From positions 1,178,001 through 1,242,000 of the forward strand of contig NZ_CP159290.1 of NCBI RefSeq assembly GCF_040448685.1: a stretch of 64,000 nucleotides of DNA, given 5' to 3'. The translations under genes and the position numbers were made by a program. Below, piece by piece: positions 38,975 through 47,200 of this stretch. The DNA comes from Cellulosimicrobium sp. ES-005. Lineage in GTDB: Bacteria > Actinomycetota > Actinomycetes > Actinomycetales > Cellulomonadaceae. Position 1 is the stretch's first letter, and each line of letters starts with the position of its first letter. The notes under the pieces are model-generated. The model searched no databases, was not told where the DNA came from, and saw nothing but the letters and a program-made list of their open reading frames with translations.

Positions 38975-38980
38975 CACCGC

Positions 38981-40501
38981 ATGGTCACCGCAGACCCTCC
39001 CCAGCCGCTCCTGCAGATGCAGGGCATCGTCAAGGTCTTCCCCGGGGCTCGAGCGCTCGACGGCGTCGATCTCGAGATCCTCCCCGGAGAGGTCCACTGC
39101 CTCCTCGGGCAGAACGGCGCCGGCAAGTCCACCCTCATCAAGGTGCTCGCCGGTGCCCACCAGCCCACCGAGGGTCAGATCCTCCTCGACGGCGAGCCCA
39201 TCACCATCTCCGACCCCGTCGCCGCGCTGAAGCACGGCGTCGCGACCATGTACCAGGAGCTCGACGTCGTCGACGGCCTGACCGTCGCGGAGAACGTGTA
39301 CCTCGGGCACGAGCTCGCGACGCTCGGGTTCTCCCAGCGCCGCGAGGCCGTGCGCAAGACGCGGGCGATCCTCAAGCGGCTCGGCCACTCGGAGATCTCG
39401 CCGACCACGGAGGTCGAGCACCTCTCGGCAGCGGGGAAGCAGATCGTCTCGATGGCCCGGGCGTTGTCCCACGACGCGCGCGTCATCATCATGGACGAGC
39501 CGTCCGCCGTGCTCGACTCCGAGGAGGTCGGCAACCTCTTCCGCGTGGTCAAGGAGCTGACCAAGGCCGGGGTCGCCGTCGTCTACATCTCGCACCGTCT
39601 CGAGGAGATCCGCGAGATCGGCGACCGCATCACGGTGCTCAAGGACGGCCGGACCGTCGCGCAGAACCTCCCGGTCTCCGAGACGCCGACGGCGAAGCTC
39701 ATCACCCTGATGACCGGGCGCTCGGTCGAGTACGTCTTCCCCGACTCCCAGGAGCTCGCCGCCGACGCACCCGTCGTGCTCGACGTCGAGGGCCTGTCCC
39801 TGCGGGGCACGTTCGAGGACGTGTCGCTCCAGGTGCGCGCCGGGGAGATCGTCGGCCTGGCGGGCCTGGTGGGCGCCGGCCGCTCGGAGATCATCGAGAC
39901 GATCTACGGCGCGCGGCGCGCGACGGCGGGCACGGTCCGGGTGGACTCGAAGCGGCTTCGCGCCGGCTCCGTGGCCTCCGCCGTGGACGCCGGGATCGGG
40001 CTCGCGCCGGAGGAGCGCAAGAGCCAGGGTCTGCTCCTCGACGAGCCCGTCTACCGCAACGTCACCCTCTCGACGTTCGCCCGCTTCGCGCGCGGCGGCT
40101 TCCTCGACGAGGGCGCGGAGCGCAAGGCGGCCAAGGAGCAGGCCGACTCGCTCGAGCTGCGGCCCGCCGGCGTCGACCGCGCGATCCGCACGCTCTCGGG
40201 CGGCAACCAGCAGAAGGCGATGCTCGCCCGCTGGCTGGTCCACGGCTGCCGCGTGCTGCTCCTCGACGAGCCGACGCGCGGTGTCGACGTCGGTGCGCGC
40301 GCCGAGATCTACGCCCTCATCCGCAGGCTCGCCGACGAGGGTGCCGCCGTCGTCGTCGTGTCCAGCGAGATCCCCGAAGTCCTCGGCCTCGCCGACCGGG
40401 TCCTCGTCGTCTCCGAGGGTCGCGTCGTGCACGAGGGGCCCTCGAGCTCCATCGACGAGCACCAGGTGCTCGACATGGTCATGGAAGGAAGTGTCGCGTG
40501 A
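38981..40501 (+). CDS. Sugar ABC transporter ATP-binding protein (CUT2, RbsA/MglA type), transporter 1
   Basis: The 506-residue protein has two ABC domains in tandem, as in ribose and galactose importers of the CUT2 class. The first has Walker A GQNGAGKST (43-51) and Walker B VIIMDEPSAVLDSE. The second has the degenerate GLVGAGRSEIIE loop usual for RbsA, signature LSGGNQQKAMLARW and LLLDEPTRGVDVGARAEIY. In the first domain the signature region reads HLSAAGKQIVSMARAL, close to other family members. It heads the operon ATPase-permease-binding protein-oxidoreductase. The ATG coincides with the predicted transcription start (leaderless). Its stop overlaps the permease GTG. Confidence 0.95.
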   Translation: MVTADPPQPLLQMQGIVKVFPGARALDGVDLEILPGEVHCLLGQNGAGKSTLIKVLAGAHQPTEGQILLDGEPITISDPVAALKHGVATMYQELDVVDGLTVAENVYLGHELATLGFSQRREAVRKTRAILKRLGHSEISPTTEVEHLSAAGKQIVSMARALSHDARVIIMDEPSAVLDSEEVGNLFRVVKELTKAGVAVVYISHRLEEIREIGDRITVLKDGRTVAQNLPVSETPTAKLITLMTGRSVEYVFPDSQELAADAPVVLDVEGLSLRGTFEDVSLQVRAGEIVGLAGLVGAGRSEIIETIYGARRATAGTVRVDSKRLRAGSVASAVDAGIGLAPEERKSQGLLLDEPVYRNVTLSTFARFARGGFLDEGAERKAAKEQADSLELRPAGVDRAIRTLSGGNQQKAMLARWLVHGCRVLLLDEPTRGVDVGARAEIYALIRRLADEGAAVVVVSSEIPEVLGLADRVLVVSEGRVVHEGPSSSIDEHQVLDMVMEGSVA

Positions 40502-41538
40502 GCGAGCAGCAGGTGTCGGCCTCGAAGCCGACGGACAAGCCGGACGCCGACGAGTCGGCCCGGGTCGAGAAGGCCGCGAGCGAGCGCCGCAAGGGCGGGT
40601 TCATGTCCGGGCCGGCGGGTCGCAACATCGGCCTCGTCGTCGCACTGCTGCTCCTGTGCGTCGTGGGCTTCGCTACGGGGGGCGAGCGGTTCGCGAGCGT
40701 CAGCAACCTCATGACGATCCTCAGCCTCGGGTCGATCCTCGGTGTCTTGGCCATCGGCATGACGTTCGTCATCACGACGGGCGGCATCGACCTGTCGGTC
40801 GGCTCCGTGGTCGGGCTGGCGTCGGTGTGGGCGACGACGCTCGCGACCCAGTCGTACGGCTGGGTCGTCATGGTCATCTGCGCACTCGCGGTCGGCGTCG
40901 GTGCCGGTCTCATCAACGGCGTGATCATCGCCTACGGGCGGGTCGTCGCGTTCATCGCGACCCTTGCGATGCTCGTCGCGGCGCGTGGCCTCGCCGAGCT
41001 CATCGCGCAGAAGCGCACGCAGATCGTCAACGTCGCGGAGTTCAACGACATCTTCCGGGGCAACCTCCTCGGGGTCCCGAAGATCGTCTGGATCTTCGCG
41101 ATCGTCGCCGTGCTCGGCTGGTTCCTCTTCAACCGCACGACGTTCGGACGCCGGACGGTCGCCGTCGGCGGCAACCCCGAGGCCGCGCGTCTCGCGGGAA
41201 TCAAGGTGAAGCGGCACCTCATGTACGTGTACGCGCTGTCCGGGCTCACCGCCGGTATCGCTGCCGTCATGTTCCTCGCCCGGACGAGCGCGGGTTCCTC
41301 GACCAACGGGCTGCTCATCGAGCTCGACGCCATCGCCGCAGTGGTCGTCGGTGGCACGCTCCTCGTGGGCGGTCGAGGCACGATCGTCGGCACGGTCCTG
41401 GGCGTCCTGATCTTCACGACGCTCACGAACGTCTTCATCATCAACAACGTCGACAGCTCGGTCCAGCAGATCGCCAAGGGCGCGATCATCGTCGGCGCGG
41501 TCCTGCTCCAGCAGCGCCTCGCCCGGCGGACCACCTAG
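40498..41538 (+). CDS. Sugar ABC transporter permease (RbsC-like), transporter 1
   Basis: The 346-residue membrane protein has a long hydrophilic N-terminus (about 45 residues) and then eight to ten transmembrane segments. Family hallmarks are GMTFVITTGGIDLSVGSVVGL, GLINGVIIAYGRVVAFIATL, FGRRTVAVGGNPEAARLAGI and the EAA-like LDAIAAVVVGGTLLVGGRGT with GTVLGVL. It overlaps the ATPase gene by four bases (GTGA). Only one permease gene is present, so the channel is probably a homodimer, unlike transporter 2, which has two. Confidence 0.94.
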   Translation: MSEQQVSASKPTDKPDADESARVEKAASERRKGGFMSGPAGRNIGLVVALLLLCVVGFATGGERFASVSNLMTILSLGSILGVLAIGMTFVITTGGIDLSVGSVVGLASVWATTLATQSYGWVVMVICALAVGVGAGLINGVIIAYGRVVAFIATLAMLVAARGLAELIAQKRTQIVNVAEFNDIFRGNLLGVPKIVWIFAIVAVLGWFLFNRTTFGRRTVAVGGNPEAARLAGIKVKRHLMYVYALSGLTAGIAAVMFLARTSAGSSTNGLLIELDAIAAVVVGGTLLVGGRGTIVGTVLGVLIFTTLTNVFIINNVDSSVQQIAKGAIIVGAVLLQQRLARRTT

Positions 41539-41623
41539 CCATTCCTCCTACGACCCACGACACCACTCACCCCCCACAAGTTCCGCAGAGTTCCTCCCGC
41601 AGGACAGCATCGAAGGAGATCCC

Positions 41624-42691
41624 ATGTCCGCACGCACCACCCTGCGCCGCCGCTTCATGATCGCGACGGTCTCGGCCGCCTCGATCGCCCTGATCGCCAC
41701 GGCGTGCACGTCGAACACCCCGACCACCGAGGACACCGCGGACGGCGACGGAGGCGGCAGCAGCAACGAGGCCGTCTCCGACAACGACGCCCCGGGCGAC
41801 CCGATCGTCATCGGCTTCTCGGCCCCCGCTGCCGACCACGGCTGGATGGGCGCCATCACGACCGCGGCCGAGGCCGAGGCCGCGGAGTACGAGGACGTCG
41901 AGCTCCGCGTCGCGGACGGGACGAACGACGTCAACGTCCAGATCAGCCAGATCGAGGGCTTCATCAACGACGGCGTGGACGCGATCGTGCTCCTGCCGTT
42001 CGACGGCGCCGCGCTCACCGAGGTCGCGACCAAGGCGATGAACGCCGGGATCCCGGTCATCAACGTCGACCGCGAGTTCTCGAGCCCGTTCGCCGCCCGG
42101 GCCACGATCCTCGGCGACAACTACGGCATGGGCGTGAGCGCCGGCCAGTACATCTGCGAGCAGCTCGGGGACAACCCCGACGCGGTCGTCGCGGAGATCG
42201 CGGGCATCGACTCGCTCCCGCTCACGCAGGACCGTAGCCAGGGCTTCGAGGACGCGCTGTCCGACTGCGGCCTCGACGTCGACAACCGCGTCGCGGCCGA
42301 CTTCACCGTCCAGGGCGGCGAGGCCGCGACGGCGAACCTGCTCCAGGCCGCGCCGAAGATCGACGCCATCTGGAACCACGACGACGACCAGGGCGTCGGC
42401 GTGCTCTCCGCGATCGAGAACGCGGGCCGCGACGAGTTCTTCATGGTCGGCGGCGCCGGCTCGAAGCAGGTCATGGAGCACATCAAGGCCGGCGACTCCG
42501 TCCTCCAGGCGACCGTCGTCTACCCGTCGACCCAGGCCGCGGACGGCATCAAGCTCGCCCGCCTCGTCGCGCACGAGCGCAGCATGAGCGACCTCGCGTC
42601 GTCCGGCGTCCCCCGCACGATCCAGCTCTTCGCGCCGGTCGTGACGAAGGACAACGTCGACCAGTACCTGCCCACGGCGTTCCAGTCCTGA
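41624..42691 (+). CDS. Sugar-binding lipoprotein (periplasmic-binding-protein 1 type), transporter 1
   Basis: The 355-residue exported lipoprotein has MSARTTLRRRF, a hydrophobic stretch and lipobox ATAC with Cys28, then an acidic low-complexity linker (residues 30-58). The mature RbsB-like domain has DPIVIGFSAPAADHGWMGAI, QISQIEGFINDGVDAIVLLP and AMNAGIPVINVDREF (an N-VDRE hinge typical of ribose/galactose/inositol binders). It ends with VYPSTQAADGIKLARLV. GAAGGAG supports the ATG at 41624. A 15-bp stem-loop follows, which often protects binding-protein messages and raises their level over distal genes. The sugar is not identified. Confidence 0.93.
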   Translation: MSARTTLRRRFMIATVSAASIALIATACTSNTPTTEDTADGDGGGSSNEAVSDNDAPGDPIVIGFSAPAADHGWMGAITTAAEAEAAEYEDVELRVADGTNDVNVQISQIEGFINDGVDAIVLLPFDGAALTEVATKAMNAGIPVINVDREFSSPFAARATILGDNYGMGVSAGQYICEQLGDNPDAVVAEIAGIDSLPLTQDRSQGFEDALSDCGLDVDNRVAADFTVQGGEAATANLLQAAPKIDAIWNHDDDQGVGVLSAIENAGRDEFFMVGGAGSKQVMEHIKAGDSVLQATVVYPSTQAADGIKLARLVAHERSMSDLASSGVPRTIQLFAPVVTKDNVDQYLPTAFQS

Positions 42692-42739
42692 CGGGCCGCT
42701 GACGCCCGTCGTCAGCACGCAGCACGAAAGCACGCGGAC

Positions 42740-42786
42740 CACGCCCACGGTCCGCCCGGGACGACCCCGGCCGGACCGTGGGCGTG
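42740..42786 (+). terminator. 15-bp stem-loop between binding-protein and oxidoreductase genes
   Basis: A perfect stem (42740-42754 with 42772-42786) and 17-base loop lie 48 bases after the binding-protein stop and 40 before the oxidoreductase start. It may be a partial terminator or an mRNA-stabilising element inside the operon. Confidence 0.6.
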
Positions 42787-42826
42787 CTCACGTCACGCGC
42801 AGGAACATGCGCACGGAAGGAACGTC

Positions 42827-43999
42827 ATGGCAGGAAACGACGGCGCGCAGCTCGGCGTCGGCATGGTCGGGTACTCGTTCATGGGGGCAGCGCACTCGCA
42901 GGCCTGGCGGACTGCCCCCCGGTTCTTCGACCTCCCTCTCGACCCGCGCATGCGGGTGCTCGGCGGCCGCAACCCGGAGGCGCTGGCCGCCGCCGCCCAG
43001 CGGCTCGGCTGGGAGTCCACCGAGACGAGCTGGCAGGCGCTCGTCGCGCGGGACGACGTCGACCTCGTCGACGTGTGCACGCCCGGCGACACGCACGCCG
43101 AGATCGCGATCGCGGCGCTCGAGGCCGGCAAGCACGTGCTGTGCGAGAAGCCGCTCGCCAACACGGTCGCCGAGGCGGAGAAGATGGTCGAGGTGGCCGA
43201 GGCCGCGGCCGCGCGCGGTCAGGTCGCGATGGTGGGCTTCACCTACCGCCGCGTGCCGGCCATCCAGCTCGCGCGCCAGCTCGTCGTCGACGGGCGGATC
43301 GGGACCGTGCGCCACGTCCGCGCGCAGTACCTCCAGGACTGGATCGCGGACGAGAACGCGCCGCTGTCGTGGCGGCTCGACAAGTCGAAGGCCGGCAGCG
43401 GGGCGCTCGGCGACATCGGCGCCCACGTCATCGACCTCGCGCAGTTCATCACCGGCGAGAAGATCACGAGCGTCTCGGGACTGCTCGAGACCTTCGTGAC
43501 GGAGCGTCCGGTCGCGACGGAGTTCGCGGGGCTGTCCGGCCAGGGCGGCACCGAGCGCGGGCCCGTCACCGTGGACGACGCGGCGGTGTTCCTCGCCCGG
43601 CTGTCCGGCGGGGGCATCGGGACCTTCGAGGCCACGCGCTTCGCGTACGGCCGCAAGAACGCGATCCGCCTCGAGATCAACGGCTCGAAGGGGTCGGTCG
43701 CGTTCGACTTCGAGGACATGAACGTCCTGCACTTCTTCGACGCCGCGGACGACGCGGTCGTCGCCGGCTTCCGGCGCATCGTCGTCACGGAGCCGGAGCA
43801 CGCGTACGTCGCGCACTGGTGGCCCGCGGGTCACGGGCTCGGGTACGAGCACGCCTTCACGCACCAGGCGGTCGACCTCGTCGAGGGGATCGCCTCCGGG
43901 ACGCACCCGGCGCCGACCTTCGCGGACGGCCTCGTGGTGCAGCGCGTGCTCGACGCGGTCGAGCGGAGCGCGGCGTCGGGCGGCTGGGTCCAACCGTAG
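42827..43999 (+). CDS. Gfo/Idh/MocA family NAD(P)-dependent oxidoreductase 1
   Basis: The 390-residue enzyme has an N-terminal Rossmann fold with GMVGYSFMGAAHSQAW, DDVDLVDVCTPGDTHAEIAI and the family motif CEKPLANTVAEAEKM (about 105-119). The C-terminal domain has VGFTYRRVPAIQLARQL and GDIGAHVIDLAQFITG with the catalytic His. Members oxidise or reduce sugar or inositol hydroxyls, often at C3 of glycosides. The ribosome site GGAAGGAA lies five bases from the ATG. It follows transporter 1, so its substrate is likely the imported sugar or its keto form. It closely parallels the second oxidoreductase at 51.6 kb (both have the LQDW motif after the Rossmann fold). Confidence 0.93.
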   Translation: MAGNDGAQLGVGMVGYSFMGAAHSQAWRTAPRFFDLPLDPRMRVLGGRNPEALAAAAQRLGWESTETSWQALVARDDVDLVDVCTPGDTHAEIAIAALEAGKHVLCEKPLANTVAEAEKMVEVAEAAAARGQVAMVGFTYRRVPAIQLARQLVVDGRIGTVRHVRAQYLQDWIADENAPLSWRLDKSKAGSGALGDIGAHVIDLAQFITGEKITSVSGLLETFVTERPVATEFAGLSGQGGTERGPVTVDDAAVFLARLSGGGIGTFEATRFAYGRKNAIRLEINGSKGSVAFDFEDMNVLHFFDAADDAVVAGFRRIVVTEPEHAYVAHWWPAGHGLGYEHAFTHQAVDLVEGIASGTHPAPTFADGLVVQRVLDAVERSAASGGWVQP

Positions 44000-44058
44000 T
44001 ATCGAGTCCGGGTCGGCCCGCGGGGCGGAGGGTCGACCCGGACACCGGCCCGACGGTG

Positions 44059-44132
44059 CCGGCCGTTGCAGCGCAGCACGGCCGGCCGGAACCGGCTTGG
44101 AGAAAGGAGGCTGGACGCGCCGCGACGGCGCG
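44059..44132 (+). terminator. Two terminator-like hairpins after the transporter-1 operon
   Basis: First hairpin: CCGGCCGT (44059-44066) with ACGGCCGG (44078-44085). Second: CGCGCCG (44116-44122) with CGGCGCG (44126-44132), followed by CATTTAG. They end the oxidoreductase transcript. An A/T-rich patch (44133-44174) directly after them is the likely promoter of the next gene, but I cannot fix its hexamers. Confidence 0.55.
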
Positions 44133-44277
44133 CATTTAGTACGACGGGCAATCAAAATTGTCGGTCGAATATCCCGGGACGGCGGCCGGCCGATGGCGGC
44201 ACCCGGCGGAGCGCAGCACTGATTCCCCATCTCGACGAGGAGACCTTGTGAGAAACGTGCTAGGAGGATCGCTCGCC

Positions 44278-47200
44278 ATGAGGCGGACGGTCGCGGCAGC
44301 CGCCGCGGCAGCGGTCGCTCTCCCTCTGACCATGGCGGCGGCGACGTCGGCGACGGCCGCACCGGTGCCCACGGGCGTCGCGGCGGCGCCCGTCGTCACG
44401 GCCGCGGACACCGAACCGTTCGACGTGCTCGTCTTCAGCAAGACCGGTGGCTTCCGCCACGGGTCGATCCCGGCGGGTATCGCAGCGATCCAGAAGCTCG
44501 GTACCGAGAACAACTTCGAGGTCACCGCGACCGAGGACGCGGGCGCGTTCACGGACGCGAACCTCGCGCAGTACGACGCCGTCGTGTGGCTGTCCACGAC
44601 CGGTGACGTGCTCAACGACGACCAGCAGGCCGCGTTCGAGCGGTACATCCAGAACGGGGGCGGGTACGCGGGCATCCACGCGGCGTCCGACACCGAGTAC
44701 GACTGGCCCTGGTACGGCGGGCTGGTCGGCGCGTACTTCAGCGCTCACCCCCAGAACCAGACCGCGACCGTCAAGGTCGAGGACCACGTCCACGAGTCGA
44801 CGGCGCACCTGCCCTCGCGGTGGGAGCGGTTCGACGAGTGGTACAACTTCCGCACGAACCCGCGTGACACGGTGCACGTGCTCGCGAGCCTCGACGAGAC
44901 CACGTACAACGCGGGCAGCGGCGCGATGGGCGCCGAGCACCCGACGGCGTGGTGCCAGGTCTACGACGGCGGCCGCTCCTGGTACACCGGCGGTGGCCAC
45001 ACCGACGAGTCGTACGCCGACCCGGCCTTCCTCCAGCACCTGCTGGGCGGCATCCAGACGGCCGCGGGCGCCGTGGCGTCGGACTGCGCGGCGACGCAGT
45101 CCGCGAGCTACGAGCAGATCGCGCTCGACGAGGAGACGCGCAACCCGATGGTCCTGGACGTCGCGGACGACGGCACGGTGTTCTACGCCGAGCGCGACGG
45201 CCGTGTGCAGGTCATCGACCCGTCGACCAACACGACGCACACCGCGACCACCCTCCCGGTGACCACCGCCAACGAGGACGGTCTGCTCGGGCTCGTGCTC
45301 GACCCGGCCTTCTCGGAGAACGGGTGGGTCTACACCTACTGGGCTCCGTCGAACGTCGGCTCCGACGGCCCGCACAACCGGATCTCGCGGTTCGACTTCG
45401 ACCCGGCCACGGGCACGATCGACCAGGCCACGGAGAAGAAGGTCCTCACCGTCACGACGCAGCGCAACACGTGCTGCCACGCCGGCGGTGACATGGTCTT
45501 CGACGAGGACGGCAACCTGATCCTCGCGACGGGCGACAACACCAACCCGTTCGAGTCGGGTGGCTACTCGCCCCACGACGAGCGCGCCGGTCGTCAGGAC
45601 TACGACGCCCAGCGGTCGTCGGCCAACACCAACGACCTGCGCGGCAAGGTCCTGCGCATCCACCCGGAGGCCGACGGGACGTACACGATCCCCGAGGGCA
45701 ACCTCTTCGCCCCCGGCACCGAGAAGACGCGTCCCGAGATCTTCGCCATGGGCTTCCGCAACCCGTTCCGCATCGGGGTGGATCCCTACTCGGGCAACAT
45801 CCTCGTGGGTGACTACGGCCCCGACGCCGGTAGCGCGAGCCCGACGCGTGGCCCGGGCAACACGGTGGAGTGGAACGTCGTCAGCGAGCCCGGCTTCTAC
45901 GGCTGGCCGTACTGCACGGGCGCGAACGCGGACTACCTCAAGTACAACTTCGCGACCGGCCAGTCCGGCGCGGCGTTCAACTGCGACGCCGGCCCGGTCA
46001 ACCAGTCCCCGAACAACACGGGCCTGACCCAGCTGCCCCCGGCCATCGAGGCCGAGATCTGGTACAACTACGCCGGCAACCCGGACTTCCCGGAGATCGG
46101 CGGCGGCGGTGCGCCCATGGGCGGCCCCGTCTACCAGTTCGACCCCGAGCTCGACTCCGACGTCCAGTGGCCCGAGTACTGGGACGGCAAGGCGTTCCTG
46201 GGCGAGTGGAACCAGGGCAAGCTGTACTCGGTCCAGCTCGACGGGGAGAACCGCGACGACATCGTCGACGTCAACCGCGTCCTGCCCAAGATCTTCGACC
46301 CGAGCGCCGGGTTCGACCGTGCGATGGACTTCGACTTCGGTCCCGACGGCGCGCTCTACGTCGTGGACTGGGGCTCGGGCTTCGGCGGCGACAACGACTC
46401 GAGCGGGATCTACAAGGTCAACTACGTCAAGGGCAACCCGTCGCCGATCGCGCGGGCGAGCGCCGACGTGACGAGCGGTCACGCGCCGCTGACGGTGCAG
46501 TTCTCCTCGGAGGGCACGCGCCACCCGTCCGGAGACGCGCTGGCCCTCCAGTGGACGTTCGGCGACGGCTCGGAGCCGTCGACCGAGGCCAACCCGGTCC
46601 ACACCTACACGGAGAACGGCTCGTACACGGCTCAGCTCGTGGCGACGGACTCCCAGGGTCAGACGGGGGTCGCGAACGTGTCGGTCGTCGTCGGCAACGA
46701 CGCGCCGACGATCTCCATCACGTTCCCCGACAACGGCGGGTTCTTCCAGTGGGGTGACCAGGTCCGGTACGAGATCGCGGTCGACGACCCCGACGGTGAG
46801 GTCGACTGCAGCCAGGTCGAGCTCTCGACGTCGCTCGGTCACGACTCGCACGCCCACCCGATGGACGTGCTCGGCGGCTGCGAGGGCGTCTTCCAGACGG
46901 CGCGCGACGAGGGCCACGGCATCGAGTCGAACATCTTCTGGGTGATCGAGGCGTCGTACACGGACGACGGTGGCGCCGCCGGCGCCCCGCTCACCGCGAA
47001 CGACCTCCAGGTGCTCCAGCCCAAGCTGCTCCAGGCGGAGTTCTTCACCTCCACCGGTCGCCTCGCGAGCTCCACGAGCACGGGTGACCCGGGCGTGCAG
47101 CGTGAGACGACGGGCGACACGGCCGGCGGTGGCCAGAACATCGGCTACATCGAGCCGGGCGACTGGTGGGCCTACGACCCGATCTCGCTCTACGGCGTGG

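Larger units (their letters stand above)
38577..38980. other. 404-base control region between ROK and the first ABC operon
   Basis: No gene is apparent. The region is markedly richer in A/T than its surroundings (especially 38625-38670 and 38885-38980). It holds two CTTWTG-N12-CAAAAG operators, each over a sigma-70-like promoter, and a third, longer inverted repeat at 38895-38930. The middle part, 38670-38885, shows no further structure that I can support; a transcript from the upstream promoter would have a leader of about 300 bases. Confidence 0.7.

Noticed and set aside
38577-38980. Small gene or riboswitch in the ROK/ABC control region
   Set aside because: Open frames here lack ribosome sites and protein-like composition, and I could not match a known riboswitch fold; the operators and promoters explain the A/T-rich parts.
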